Below, piece by piece: positions 1-11,304 of a stretch of 64,000 nucleotides of DNA (its first letter is position 1; the number at the start of each line of letters is the position of its first letter). Made by a program: the position numbers and the translations under genes. Under the pieces are notes generated by a model, which searched no databases, was not told the origin of the DNA, and saw nothing but the letters and a program-made list of their open reading frames with translations. This DNA comes from Diploptera punctata (lineage: Eukaryota; Arthropoda; Insecta; Blattodea; Blaberidae). The stretch is taken from positions 141,001-205,000 of the forward strand of contig JASPKZ010005704.1 in the NCBI GenBank assembly GCA_030220185.1, read 5' to 3'.

Positions 1-550
1 AACTTCTCCCTCTTAATTTAATCTTATGCTTTTTTTGAAGTCTACGTATAGTTGAGAATATGTTAATTGTCAAATAAATATTTAGCTCTTTCTTCTCGCA
101 GCCCCTTAAATGTAAGTTTTACTTGACTACGTATCTAATTTATTTATTATCAAAAGCGAACTTGTAACAAATAAAAGAGTGACATTTTAAGTAAAGAAAT
201 TCACACCTTTACGAGATAACGGAAAAGGAAATCCCATCAGAATGCTTTATGGTGCGAAGAAAGCCATAAATTTAATAGTGCACTTGCAAGTGAATCATTT
301 TGCATATCTCACAGGAGCAACTCTGTAATAAAACACTTAATTCTCCCAAGTGATTCCCTGCTCATCTATTTTCTTTTATAATTCCATCATAAAGATGTAA
401 AGTCATTGTAATGTAAACTTTACAATTTTACAACACATCTCTATAATTCACTCTTTACCATAATTACATGTTTTAAGTTGTAGCTATATAACAATTTAAC
501 ATCAAATTAGACAATTATTCATCATCAAACAGTAATCAAAGTGAATATGT
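1..550. other. AT-rich stretch, no gene recognised
   Basis: This edge of the window is AT-rich, with no open frame of note, no repeat shared with the rest of the window that I can see, and no RNA gene. It ends in a short (TTC) run that is the complement of the GAA-rich tail of the LINE F copy that follows. Confidence 0.5.
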
Positions 551-555
551 AAATA

Positions 556-1330
556 TTCTTCTTCTTCTTCTTCTTCTGTTTTTTTTACGTCCATTATCTG
601 TTCCATCCTAAATTAAGGGTCTCTCCATCTATTTTTTGGTCTTCCAGATGTCCTTCTCCCATTCTCTGGTAACGTATCTCTTATATGCGTACAATAAATT
701 CTATGTGGTGCCATGCGGGATATAAGTTGATTCCATTCAAATCTTCTTTTTCCACCTATTCACTTCTTCTTATTCGTTTCCAGGATTAGGTCAATGTGAC
801 CTGTTTCTGGTCTCAAGTCCATCGTTTCCTTGGCCGTCCGAAAGATTTTTTTCCATGGTTTGTAGGTGTTGATAGATTTGGGTAATCTTGTATTGTCCAT
901 TCTGTCTAAATGTTCTTTCCATCGGCATTTGTGCTCTTCTAGTTTGTTTAGTACTGAAAATGTCTCCAGTTCATTTCTTATTGATTCATTGTGTATCTAT
1001 CCATGCGTGTACATCCTTTTACAGATTTTAAAAATTTCATTTCAGTACCTTGAATGTGTGAGATATCTTTTTTTGACCCATTCACTTATTGCCTAATAAT
1101 TCAGCTGCCTTCTTATGTCTTCCTTCCTAATTTTATATTTACTTCATCTACGTACGATCTTAAAAAATTCATTTCAGTAGCTCTGAATATTCAATTCATT
1201 TGTTTCTAAAATTTGTTTTGTTTTAACAGTATCTGCTGTTGTTTCGGAGGTACAGGTCAACATTGGGCGTATCACTGCTTTTCTTGTTTTGGTATATTTA
1301 TTTGAGTACCGGTGCTTGTTTTTCCATGAG
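556..1330 (-). mobile_element. LINE F fragment (non-LTR retrotransposon), split by a LINE B insertion
   Basis: On the minus strand, 1330-1088 and then 757-556 read as the C-terminal region of a non-LTR reverse transcriptase polyprotein. Pieces such as SETTADTVKTKQILETNE (compare AETSADTTKTLQIISTCEMK at 29.4 kb) and GRRTSGRPKNRWRDP are visible among frameshifts. The two parts are separated by a LINE B piece flanked by the 8-bp duplication attcactt. The tail is (GAA)n. It is dead: several stops and frameshifts. Family membership comes from similarity to 29289-29800 in this window. Confidence 0.7.
766..1079 (-). mobile_element. LINE B 3' fragment inserted into LINE F
   Basis: The minus strand matches the 3' part of the LINE B copy at 53.3-54.2 kb: the two share wording around MDR.HNES.RNELE and the closing GPETRSH-like region that ends in a GAA-rich tail. 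The direct repeat attcactt lies on both sides (758-765 and 1080-1087), the expected target-site duplication of target-primed reverse transcription. The copy is short (314 bp), 5'-truncated and non-coding. It lies in the same sense as its host LINE. Confidence 0.75.
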
Positions 1331-1780
1331 GTATCATTCATACACCAAACCACTTAATTTTATGTGAATCTATTTACAATAAATTGACGGTAAATATGCT
1401 TACCACTATTTTGGAATAAGCTAGAAACTCAATATATACACAATTTTTTACCAATAATAGTGAAAATATTTTTATGGAGATATAAAATTTAAAAAAATAT
1501 ATGAAAAGACCATAGCAACATTTAATAAACTAATTAAAAAATAATGCAATATTTAATGTTTTCACGGCTAAACTTGATTATCGGACGTGTTGGCCTGTGG
1601 TTTTGGACTTGATGATTGCCACGAGAACCTTCGTCTGCAATTGTGACAGACAAGTTCAGGAGGATGCTTTCAACAGAAGTGAATTCCGCAGTTGTCGTCA
1701 TAGTACTGGTCGAAAATATGATCGATTATTAAGAGTGATGTTTCATAATAAAATATGAAATGAATCTAACGTTGATACTT
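1331..1780. other. No gene recognised
   Basis: AT-rich sequence, with a somewhat more balanced stretch at about 1570-1740. No frame, TIR or tRNA-like box that I can support. It may be older, unrecognisable transposon sequence. Confidence 0.4.
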
Positions 1781-2340
1781 CAGTTTCATGCTCCTGAGCC
1801 AATGTTTTCCAATCATCAACTACACAATCTACCTCCCTTAAATCATAGTTAATGTTATTCTCCCACCTCATTCTTGGTCTACCAACTGGGCGTTTTCCCT
1901 CTGGCTTTCCTGCAAGAAGCTTCCATGCACGTCTTTCATTCCCTATATGTGCAACATGTCCTGCCCATCGCAGTCTACGAGACTTAACTGTTCTTATTAT
2001 ATATGGCTTCCTATAAAGACCATGTAGTTCATTGTTATGTAGTCTTCTCCATTCACCTGTCTCTTCATATCTCCTTGGTCCAAAAATTTTCCTAAGTACT
2101 TTATTCTCAAATACTTGTAATCTCCTTTCTTCCCTTAAAGTAAGAGTCCATGTTTCGCACCCATATAATATAACTGGTAGAATAATAGTTTTATATATGC
2201 CTATTTTCAGTTTAACGTTTTTTGAAAGGAGTTGGGACATCAAGAGTCTCTGTAATGCATAATAGCACGCATTTCCAGAATTGAGCCTATGTTTAATTTC
2301 TTTGTGCCTCTCATTCCTATTTGTGATTATTGTTCCTAGG
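1781..2340 (-). mobile_element. LINE A fragment, reverse transcriptase C-terminal region
   Basis: The minus strand encodes a run without stops to about 1743, with LPVILYGCETWTLTLREERR, then RLRWAGHVAHIGNERRAWKL and GKPEGKRPVGRPRMRWENN. This is the conserved region after the RT active site in this LINE family. It is close to the copies at 51527-52510 and 58425-59270. The true 3' end (the ctcactggcactatcgaacc region on the plus strand) is missing, so this copy is truncated at both ends. Inactive. Confidence 0.85.
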
Positions 2341-2527
2341 TACAGACGTCTTGTTACTAGTTTTTATTTATTTATTAATTTTCCAATGCCAGAGGCTGTC
2401 TTTACAAACATTTTTGGTATTCTCTTCTGGCTGGGCGAATTGTAACCCGCCTCTTAAATTGGGCGCCTACGTAGATTCTTTGGTTTTTTTACTTGAAGTT
2501 AAGATTTATTTATTTTATGTTTGAGTT

Positions 2528-2873
2528 CGTGGAACTTTGCCTCCACATCGTTGTGATTTCCATAATAATTCTGCCCGAGGGCAGGTCTTTCACTGCAATC
2601 ATAGCATTTTCATACTATGCTTTGCAGCTTTACTAGGGAATTATAGGCGTGGTAGCTTCCCGTTGCTTTCCACACCGGTGAAGGATGATAATGATGATGG
2701 TGGCCGGATGATTTTAGGGGACCATTGGGCTCTAAGATTCCTGACATTCATCTTACAGGTGAGGAAAAACCAAAAAGAAAAAAACCTCTGCCAGGAGCCT
2801 ATCCCGACCGGGTATCGAACCCGGACCCGCTGCGTGACAAGGCAGCACGCTACCTCGAGATCACAACGGTGGA
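2528..2873 (-). mobile_element. SINE1, type-2 tail, near full length
   Basis: tRNA-derived SINE on the minus strand. The head, near 2873, has a pol III box B-like GGTTCGATACC; the body carries the shared caggaa...tttaaggcc block. The 3' part is the second tail type, containing cggtgtggaaagcaacggga and a terminal ggaggcaaagttcc region. The same tail is at 38475-38800 and, diverged, at 63340-63590. No convincing target duplication was found. The short frames on the other strand are shadows. Confidence 0.8.
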
Positions 2874-3611
2874 CGCATTATGTAACATTTTGTACTGAAA
2901 TAATATGAAATCTCTAGTCAGCATACAAGTTATTTTCAGATAAATTCATGTAAATTATGTTTTCCTTTTTATGCAATGTGTTTTTTTTATTAAAATGCCA
3001 GAATTTCAATTCTCACAAACGTTTAGTGCTGTATTGCAGAATTTCGCTGCATCTACACTGGTAAGTATGTTTACAAAGCAAAGGAAAAAGGTGTCAAGTC
3101 CAATGTATTGAGTGTTTCAGTTTCATTCGCTGCTGAAGTGGAAACAGAGGACGGGTGTAGGGAGTGGAAACTTTAGAACCCTCTGGATGGAGAGAGCTTC
3201 TGGATTTGATTTCACTTCGCTATAAACAATAAGAATGACCTTCTTTCTTATTTCCAACTCATTCCCTCGCCAGACCAACAACTTATTCTTAACACAACAC
3301 ATTTCAAACTGTTTACCAACTTCAAAAACACAAATATACCTAGCACAAACAACACCTGACACATACTCAGAACCTCTCAGATCAAATCCCGTGTCCCACG
3401 AAAACAACTGGTATTTTAGGCTGTCTTTCTTATATCGTCATGGCAAATGTTTGTTGGATTTTATTACCATGGTCTATTTGACCAGTGAAAATCATTTGGT
3501 AATTCACTAAAAATATCAGAGTCGATTTATGTAGGAAAATATGCTTTATACACAACAATAAATACTTACCACACCCACATGATGATACACACGCAACATA
3601 TACAAACATTT
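2874..3611. other. No gene recognised
   Basis: AT-rich. A 94-codon frame on the minus strand (3123-3407) and a 91-codon frame on the plus strand overlap each other. Neither has domain wording I recognise or convincing splice sites. I would not annotate a gene here. Confidence 0.4.
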
Positions 3612-3615
3612 TTAA

Positions 3616-4816
3616 GGGGAAATGATGGGTGAAATTTATATTTTTCTACATTTTTTTAGCTAGAGACTTGATTTTTGTACAAACATTCACTGCATGATAC
3701 ATAATGACGTATTTAAGTTTAATTCTTGTGAGACATTTATTTTATGAGTTATTAAATATTATATTTAAAAAATTGCATATATTATAATTAAATGGGTTCA
3801 CCGCTGTGGTCTCGGGGTAGCGTACTGCCTTGTCACGCAGCGAGCCCGGGTTCGATCCCCGGTCGGGACAGTTTTTCTGCGTGAGGTTTTTATCGGGGTT
3901 TTTCCTCACCTCTAAGACGAATGTCAGGAAAACTTTTAAGATCGCTAAATATGATTTTACATTACACACAAATTCATGGTTTGGATTTTTAAAATGGAAG
4001 GTATTTTTTATCTCGTGTAAATAAGGTCTAAACGGTCCCCGAAATCATATGGCCATCGCAATCATCATCATTCATATTCATCTTGGGTTAAGCTTAGGAT
4101 TAGGGACTCTCCTGGCGCACCATTATCATCATCACCCATCATATCATCGGGGCAACGTAACCCCGCCTTCCAGGCGCCCCAACCTCAGAAGTGGGTTACA
4201 AGTACGCCATGCCAGGAGAGAAACCAGGAATGCCGAAAGACAAACCTGGGGCATTTGAAAAAATAAAAAAATAATTAAATGGGTTCCACAATTTTTTTAG
4301 TAAAATGCCTGATTTTTTACAAGACCCCTAAAGTATTTAGAAAAACATCGTGCATTAGAATTCTTATAATGTGAATACAAAGGGAGAAAAAATAATGTTG
4401 TACACCATGCGTGGAATTACAAAAAAAATAATAATTGCATACATTTTATTTTTTATTTCTTAAAATACTGCTTCAAAAATGAAACCCACGCAATATTTTG
4501 TTACCCATTGTTTTTAGGACATGTTACATATATTTGAACCTTCTAGGACAATATTTCTGAGTTCCCTTCAATTTTGAATGTACAAAAATGCAGTAAAAAT
4601 AAAACTGAGAAAAAAAAACAAGTTTAAAGATTTGCATGCAGGTGGTACTTAACTGGCGCAGCCTTTTAACTCTGATATAATTTAAGGCACTTAGAAGCGC
4701 CATAGGCCTCTGAAACTTTGCCAACATATACATTAGAGTACAGGCTATTTTATAGTACAAAACGAAAAAAATGCCAATTTTGATATCAAATGGTCAATTT
4801 TCTCCCATCACTCCCC
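3616..4816. mobile_element. Non-autonomous TTAA-flanked DNA element with inverted ends, carrying a SINE1
   Basis: The left end reads TTAAggggaaatgatgggtgaaat and the right end is its near complement, attttctcccatcactccccTTAA. TTAA lies at 3612-3615 and 4817-4820. TTAA duplication is the hallmark of piggyBac-type insertion, but the GGGG start is not the usual piggyBac terminus, so the superfamily stays open. No transposase is present. Removing the SINE1 at 3800-4270 and its extra TSD copy leaves about 0.7 kb. Confidence 0.6.
3800..4270 (+). mobile_element. SINE1, type-1 tail, full length, with perfect 16-bp TSD
   Basis: The tRNA-like head has an exact box B (GGTTCGATCCC). It is followed by the SINE1 body (gtgaggtttttatcgggg, caaacggtccccgaaatc) and the type-1 tail (taggattagggactctcc, gcgccccaacctcagaa) ending in an A-rich run. 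The 16-bp duplication ataattaaatgggttc lies at 3784-3799 and 4271-4286. Relative to other copies, about 90 bases have been added inside the body (about 3930-4022). It lies inside the TTAA-flanked element. Confidence 0.9.
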
Positions 4817-4836
4817 TTAATTAAAAAAAATTGCAT

Positions 4837-4839
4837 TGA

Positions 4840-4920
<81 letters not shown>
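4837..4920. repeat. (AAT)n microsatellite
   Basis: About 27 units of AAT directly before a LINE D fragment. A frame that reads as a tyrosine run across it is a repeat artefact. Confidence 0.95.
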
Positions 4921-4923
<3 letters not shown>

Positions 4924-5660
4924 ACATGGAATTTATGTTCAGAAAATTATTGGACGAATACGATAACTGGGGTTTGAAAATAAATTTAGAAAAAAACATT
5001 TTACATGGGATGTGGAGCCGAAACCGAAGATTTGATATTAGAAGATGAAAAGGAGTATATTAGAGTATGTGAAGAATTTGAGTATCTGGGAGTAAAATTA
5101 GATAAAGAGGATAAACAAGAAAGTGATATTAAGAACAGAATAAATAAAGGTAGAGCAATAACAGCAATGATGAATGGAGTCTTATGGAACAGACATATAA
5201 CCAGGAAAAATAAGTTACAAATATATAATTCAATAGTGAGAAGTACTGTCACATACGGAGCTGAAGTTTGGAAGTTCAACAAAAACTTAGAACAAAAACT
5301 TATGTCGGTGGAAATAGATTTCTTGAGGGGAGCAGCAAGATGTTTCAAAATTAGACAAAATAAGAAATACGGTCATAAGAGAAAAAATGAATATTGGTTA
5401 TTCAATAGTAGATTATATACGGTATAAGCAATTAAATTGGTATGGGCACGTACAACGAATGCAAGAGGAAAGATTACCCAGGAAAACATTGGAATGGTGT
5501 CCACCTGGAAGAAGGAGGAGAGGAAGACCTCGAAACTCGTGGATGTAGGAAATAAGAACTGAAATGAGAGCAAGGGGACTGGAGGACATGGATTGGATGG
5601 AGAGAGACGAGTGGAGAAGAAAAATAAAACTTTAGGCACAGAAAGATGTGAATATAATAA
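4921..5660 (+). mobile_element. LINE D fragment
   Basis: The plus strand carries a 140-codon frame (5005-5427) with VCEEFEYLGVKLDKEDKQ, then LWNRHITRKNKLQIYNSIVR and TVTYGAEVW. After a frame change come QLNWYGHVQRMQEERLPRKT and RRGRPRNSW. This is the part of a non-LTR retrotransposon polyprotein that follows the RT domain. Both the RT active site and the endonuclease are missing. It lies between two AAT arrays and its 3' end runs into one of them. Inactive. Confidence 0.85.
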
Positions 5661-5666
5661 ATAAAT

Positions 5667-5672
5667 AAATAA

Positions 5673-5745
<73 letters not shown>
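5667..5745. repeat. (AAT)n microsatellite at a LINE 3' end
   Basis: AAT units continue from the aataaataaat tail of the LINE D fragment. This suggests that the array grew from the retrotransposon tail. Confidence 0.9.
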
Positions 5746-6134
5746 GTAATAAAATGAGAATAACGATATCCGAAGCTTCTTAGTTCTTCTTGACGTAAGT
5801 TTATTACTTATTTTATAAGTTCATTTTGTTTGCAACACGAGGAATAATGGAACGTCGGGAGAAGAGTTCATGATGCAGACTTGGGGATGGGGGGGATGGG
5901 AGGGGAATGTCATTTACTTGAATGTACGAATACAATTTATTTCTACAGAAATAGAACCTGCTCTGTGTTTATTTTGCATCTAGCTCCTTGTATTTCTACC
6001 TGGTACGGATCTCTCGTCAGTTTAAAATTAGATTTTATAAAGAGATGCATTTCCTGTCCGTATTACTTTAAATTGTTTTTTAGTTACAAAAATTAAGGAT
6101 AATATAAGAATCATCATTTGTATATCCAAAATAA
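5746..6134. other. No gene recognised
   Basis: AT-rich single-copy-looking sequence. A 71-codon frame at 5881-6096 starts in a G-run and shows no recognisable domain. Confidence 0.4.
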
Positions 6135-6881
6135 TCATAAGTAATGCCACGAGTGATTTCCAAATCATCGATAAATTCACGACTCACGAAGTGAGGAGTG
6201 AATTTATCTAGAGAATTTGGAAATCAAGAGTGGCATTTGTTAGGACTATTTAACGAATAAAATTAAGCTGTTTACTCACAAATCATTATTTAAATATAGT
6301 TATTTTAAAATATTTATATATTTAATGTAAACGGCGATGTTTGAAAACAAATGAGAAACGATAGGCACGCTTCATCTGCTTCTTTTGTTTATCACTGCAA
6401 CCAGATCATACTATTTATTGCCAAAGGAACGCAATATTGTAAGAATGCTGTCTAGTGGAGAAAAAATGAAACATCAAACTGCATATTAATTCATTTCTGA
6501 TGTCGTATGATGTAAATATGACAATTATATTTTTGTGCATTATTACCTGGAAAAAAAATACATTTAAGAAAGTGCAAACAGTGTCTTCTTTTTTTGGTGG
6601 TATAAGAAATTGCTACAAATGTTTTTATATTAACTCCCGCATGCGGCATATGTTGACACTCATGCACTATATATACAATCTGGTAGCCGTATTTCTCACA
6701 GGCTCAGTCACTGCAAAATAATGGTCAGACCTGTTCAGAATATTAAAAAGGAGGAGCCTTCTTTAATATGGTAATTATAACTGATAAATATTTCGTGAAA
6801 CACGACTCTGATTGGTTGCAAAACAGAAATCCTTGAAACGTGATTGGTCATTGAGTCCCATTTGGGGCACGAGTTAAATAG
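6135..6881 (+). mobile_element. Hairpin-ended non-autonomous DNA element, copy 1
   Basis: Begins TCATAAGTAATGCCACGAG and ends GAGTTAAATAG, with A before and T after. A long imperfect hairpin lies at the left end: the arms around 6143-6180 and 6199-6236 share aatttatc, tttccaaat and gtggcat, closed by ctcacgaagtgag. Internal sequence is shared with copies at 11865-12490 and 12947-13623. No protein. Insertion between A and T without a clear duplication resembles Helitrons, but the CTRR end is missing. Confidence 0.65.
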
Positions 6882-7597
6882 TCAACTTATTTTATAACTT
6901 GGCTGTCCGATTATCGTAGGGATTGTTTACTCTTCAGATTTCTGGGAGTCTGGTGTTCGAATGAGGAGTTTCCTCCGTCCGTACATTAATCGATGCAGCA
7001 CCATTTCTTAGCTGACAGTTCGTCAATATTTGTGGGTGGCTGAGTGTGTATTCCTGTCCTGTATGTCAGCACTCCAACCCTGATTACATGGGTGCAGTGC
7101 TCTGTCCTTCCATAACATTCTGCACGCGTGACCCAGCAGACTCTCTTAATATCCTCAGATATAAACACATTCTTATGTCTTGCATTACTACTTAACTAAC
7201 TCACTGGCACTATTGTTCGTGCTACTAATGGTGCACAAATAGAGGTATTTTAGTCTGTGGCAATGAAAATTCTTTGAGTTTTTGTTTCTTTTAATACCAA
7301 CCTCATTTTTCATAATTCTGCATACTTTGTTAGTTATGATTAATTAAAATGTGGGAGGATTTAATGGGACAAGAAATGTTAAAAGAGATAATAAGTTTAT
7401 ATGTAAAAAAACATAAAATGTAGGAATTTGGGGATCTAACTCACCTATCGATGAGCGTTTTGGACTTTCTGAGCAGAATTTCGACATCTTGACTTTGCGA
7501 TTCACAAGAGGATGTTTTGTCTAAAATACTTCCATGTAGATTCACCTGAGAAAAGAAAAGAAAAGTTAAATAGTAAACATTTAAAAATATGTCAACA
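6882..7597. other. Spacer with one short cysteine-containing frame; no gene called
   Basis: Contains a 60-codon minus-strand frame at 6986-7168 (wording RVCWVTRAECYGRTEHC and THVIRVGVLTYRTG). The base composition is more balanced than its surroundings, but I see no splice sites to support an exon. At 7187-7206 a 16-base match to the LINE A 3' end (aactcactggcactat) may be a tiny LINE A remnant. Confidence 0.3.
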
Positions 7598-7654
7598 CTT
7601 CGTGAGTCGTGAATTTATCGATAATTTGAAAATCACTCGTGGCATTACTTATGA
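7598..7654 (-). mobile_element. Solo inverted end of the hairpin-ended element
   Basis: This is the complement of the first 57 bases of the element at 6135, ending ...GGCATTACTTATGA followed by T. So 6135-7654 is flanked by inverted copies of the same end. Either a composite or a second, mostly deleted inverted copy would explain it. Confidence 0.65.
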
Positions 7655-8506
7655 TTAGTTATTGAGTTATGACTTAGAACTTGTCATTTGAGTTTGCCCT
7701 TTAAATGCCCTTCATTGCCTTTTTCCGTAACTTGTATTTTTCAAATCCGTTTCCTGATCATTTCAAAACTATTTGAGATAATATAACATAATTTTGCATG
7801 GAAATATATCACATAGAGATAAACAAAATGTACCAGACTCTTATGTGTAACATGATTACATAAACTAAAAAAATAATTATCCAAAAAAGTTAAAAATCTA
7901 GTATTTGGATACAAATTAGAGTTAGAATTAGCCCATAATCATCCCATTTTAGGCAAGGGCCTCCTGCGACTGCAGGGTGGCTTACGTTACATCCCCGGGT
8001 TAGCCAATTCCTTGGGACTATCACTTCAACTTTTTTTTATGGATACAAATTAAAAACAAAAAAATATATATATCCTATAGTTACTTACAAAATTCTGGTA
8101 AATTTTTAGATATATTATTGGAGAACAGAACAGAAAAGAAATCAGTGAAAAATATTTATAATTGTGAAAAGTATGTGGAAAATAAAAGAGAAGTGCAATT
8201 TTCTCAGGTGTCATTTTGAATTCGAAATTGACAGCAGTGGCAACTATTTTTTAATATCAGAATATTGTTTCCTAAAGAAGAAGGTGTGATAATTGATCAT
8301 ACAAAATCCTGATTTGGTACAGGTTCACGTTTTTGAAAGAAGGGACAAAACAAACTTAATCTACAGTGTTCGAAGATTCTTCTATACCTTTAAATTCACC
8401 CTTAAGACGATGTTCAGAATAACACGCGACTCTATGACTTTGGTAACAAAGCTCTCAACAGACAGTTATAAAAGAAATTGGTTAGAATTCACATCCGCCC
8501 TTTATA
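7655..8506. other. No gene recognised
   Basis: AT-rich. A more GC-balanced patch at about 7925-8030 (hcttacgttacatccccggg-type wording, around ggcaagggcctcctgcgac) resembles the text near LINE 3' ends but is too short to assign. Confidence 0.35.
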
Positions 8507-9033
8507 CAGGTCTATTCAGAAAGATGAAACAGACTTCAAACATGTATTTATTTCAAAGTCAAAACATAGAAAAACAATTCCAATGTTCCTGGAAAGAGGA
8601 AAGTTCAAATTTCACTGTTATGCATTCAATATGAGCACCATGTGTTACACGACAAATATCAAAACGGTGGCTCATTTCTTGCCACACACGAATCAGCTGG
8701 TCTCTAGTTATCGAATTCACAGCTTCAACAATTCGATGTCAAGAGTATCAGACATAGGGGGGGGGATAAAAACACGGTCTTTTACATAACCCCACAGATA
8801 AAAATCACACAGTCTAGTGACTTGGGAGGCCATCGGCGAATAAGTTGCATGATTTTGTTTTCATTGCAGTCTAAATTATTTAAATAACTGACTGGAGAAA
8901 TTATTAAATTGTATTATTATTGTACATGACAAGCAACAGCGCCAATGCGGCCGTGATTGGAACTTCAAACGTTTCTCTTCCCAAGAACGTTGGAATTATG
9001 TTTCTGTTTTTTTTTAAGTCTGGAAGAAATAAA

Positions 9034-11258
9034 CAATTATTAAAATTAGATTGGAAGAACTAATACAAAATAAAATATCAGAAGAACAAACATGTTTCAC
9101 AGCAGGTGAATCGTGGCTTGATAATATATTTGTGATTACGCAAATTACAGAAAATATGTTGGCTAAAGGAAAAGAAGTTCATATGGCATTTATAGATCTG
9201 AAAAAGGCATATGACTGTGTACCCATCAACAAGCTTTGGGTGGCAATGGAGAAGTTTGGAATACCTAAATCTCTTATAGGCCTAAAGCAAGTATTAAGGT
9301 TGGGAATAGATTATCCTCAGGATTTGATATAATAAAAGGATTAAGACAAGGATGCGGGATGTCACCAACTTTGTTCAAGATATATTTAGAAGATGTATTA
9401 ATGAAATGGAATAAGTCATGTAGGGGAATGGGAATCAACATTAATGGTCATTTACTGCACAATTTATTATTCGCTGATGACCAGATTATAAAAGGACAAG
9501 AAAAAGAGATATAGAATATATGATCAGAAAGTCGATAGATGCATTTGAGGTAGGTGGGCTGAAGATAAATTATATCAAAACAGAATATATGGTAATCGGG
9601 GGAAATTCAGAAGACCTACAAATAAATAATATGATAATTAAACGTGTTGAAGAATTTAAATATCTTGGATCTATAATAGATAAATCTGGTACTTGTGAAA
9701 AATATATCATTAACAGAATAAATTGTGCAAGGAAGGCGATTAGATCCCTGAATAGTATTTTATGGAATAGAAATTTGACCAGAAAAACAAAACAAAAAAA
9801 GGGATTATACAGACAATAATAGAAAGTATACTTACATATGGATCAGAAAGCTGGACAATAAATGAAAGGATGCAGAAAAGAATCTTTGCGGAAAAAATGG
9901 ATGGATTACGGAGAAGTATGAGAATATCCAGGCTACAACATATTAGAAATACATATATCAGACAAGAAATGGATGCACAGGAAACTGTTACGCAAATATG
10001 GGAAATAATGTATGACAAAGGGTTTCCAGGACACATTGTCAAAGTTGTGCAAAGCTTATATTTTAAATCAGAAATAATGATTGATAAAGGAGGTACAATG
10101 AGCGATAATACATTAGAAATTAATCAAGGGGTCAGACAAGGATGCCCGCTATCTCCTGCACTCTTTAGTATATATATATAGACGAGATCATTCTACAATG
10201 GCAATCAAATTTAACCACAGAGTTTAAAGTTGGCAGTACGATTCTAAATACCATACTGTTTGCAGACGATCAGACAATCCTTAGCTCTTCAGAAGACAAT
10301 TTACAAATAGCAGCATATAAATTAAACGAAATAGCAAATAAATTCAATATGACAATCTCTGAAAGTAAATCGAAAGTAATGGCATTCAACGGGAAAGACC
10401 ATACGAGGTGTGAAATCAGTATTAATAACAGTATAATACAACAGGTGAACAATTTTAATTATTTAGGATGCAACGTGTCAAACTACCAGAAGGAAGATAT
10501 TAATATTAAATTAAATAGATTTTACAGAATGTGTGGCGCTATAAGACGGACACTGAAAAATAAAACTTTGAGGAGCACACAACTAAAATTTTACAAAATT
10601 ATGGCAGTGCCTGTCTTAACATATGCAAGTGAAAATTGGACTCTTAACCGTTCAGACAGAAGGAAAATAGAAACTGCAGAAATGAAGTTCCTACGTTCAG
10701 TAGCAGGTGTGACAATTTTGGACAAGAAAAGAAGTGAGGATATTAGGAAGGACTTTAATATTTTCAATTTAACAAATAGAATTGACAACATGAGAAACAA
10801 CTGGTATGAACATGTCAAGAGAATGCCTACAGATAGAATCCCTCAGCTGTTACTAAAGTACAAACCAATAGGACATAGAAATGTTGGACGCCCATTTACT
10901 AGATGGGAGGATTCATTAAATCCCACTTGATGTTAAAACAGGTCAAAAGGCCTAATTTCATGAAGCAGAAGAAGAAGAAGAAACTGTTATCGATAGGATG
11001 ACAAAGAGAGCTTTACAGTGGTATGGACCTGTACAACGGATGTCGGAAGACCAGTGGCCTGAACATGTGTTAGATTGGATGGTACCAGGCAGAAGAAAGA
11101 GGGGGAGAAGTAGAAGAGCATGGTATGAGGGAATATATGATGTCATGATGAAGAGGAGTATGGAAGAGGCACAATGGGAAGATAGGAATCTCTGGAAAGC
11201 AGGAATCAAGGGCGAATCGCTGTAAAGTGGAAAGCCTGTATTAGGTATTAGGTTAGGA
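9034..11258 (+). mobile_element. LINE C copy, interrupted by LINE B; longest RT remnant here
   Basis: The plus strand starts in the RT domain: EEQTCFTAGESWLDNIFVIT, then HMAFIDLKKAYDCVP, which carries the first catalytic Asp. It continues with GLRQGCGMSPTLFKIYLEDV and LLFADDQII, which carries the second and third Asp. Next come the C-terminal EEFKYLGSIIDKSG and SRLQHIRNTYIRQEMDAQE, and after the LINE B insertion QWYGPVQRMSEDQWPEH and SRRAWYEG. The TSD aagaaataaa lies at 9024-9033 and 11259-11268. Stops and frameshifts occur around 9290-9520 and 9800. 5'-truncated and inactive. Confidence 0.85.
9991..10979 (+). mobile_element. LINE B copy inserted in LINE C, with 10-bp TSD
   Basis: Encodes RT motifs NQGVRQGCPLSPALFSIYI, a stop, then ILFADDQTILSSSEDN. 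A 193-codon frame (10349-10930) follows, with VNNFNYLGCNVSNYQ, LKFYKIMAVPVLTYASENW and RNVGRPFTRWEDS, ending in (GAA)n. The TSD gaaactgtta lies at 9981-9990 and 10980-10989. Removing the insert and one TSD restores an open frame in the host LINE across the junction. It lies in the same sense as the host. Confidence 0.9.
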
Positions 11259-11304
11259 AAGAAATAAATGTTTGAAATCTGTTCCTTTCTTCTGAATAGT
11301 CCTG

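Larger units (their letters stand above)
8507..11304 (-). mobile_element. Tc1/mariner-like element with TA duplication, invaded by two nested LINEs
   Basis: The termini are CAGGtctattcagaa (8507) and ttctgaatagtCCTG (11304), flanked by TA at 8505-8506 and 11305-11306. Inside, the minus strand keeps a decayed transposase C-terminus in which LTRDQLIRVWQE-like and MSHRFDICRVTH-like wording appears, as in insect Tc1/mariner-type transposases (compare 26412-26873). The right end is split: 9033 joins 11269 once LINE C is removed. The element without the insertion is about 0.56 kb, so it is a deleted, non-coding derivative. Confidence 0.75.

Noticed and set aside
3123..3407. 94-codon minus frame as a gene
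   Set aside because: Overlapping open frames on both strands, no splice signals, no domain.
3830..4024. Frame MSRSEPGFDPRSGQFF, and similar at 38508
   Set aside because: Translation of the SINE1 tRNA-like head, not a gene.
4817..4999. Polytyrosine, polyleucine and polyisoleucine frames, here and at 30.1, 39.1, 50.9, 52.6 and 54.2 kb
   Set aside because: All come from (AAT)n arrays read in different frames.
6986..7168. 60-codon cysteine-containing frame as an exon
   Set aside because: No acceptor or donor at suitable places and no recognisable domain; kept only as a note.
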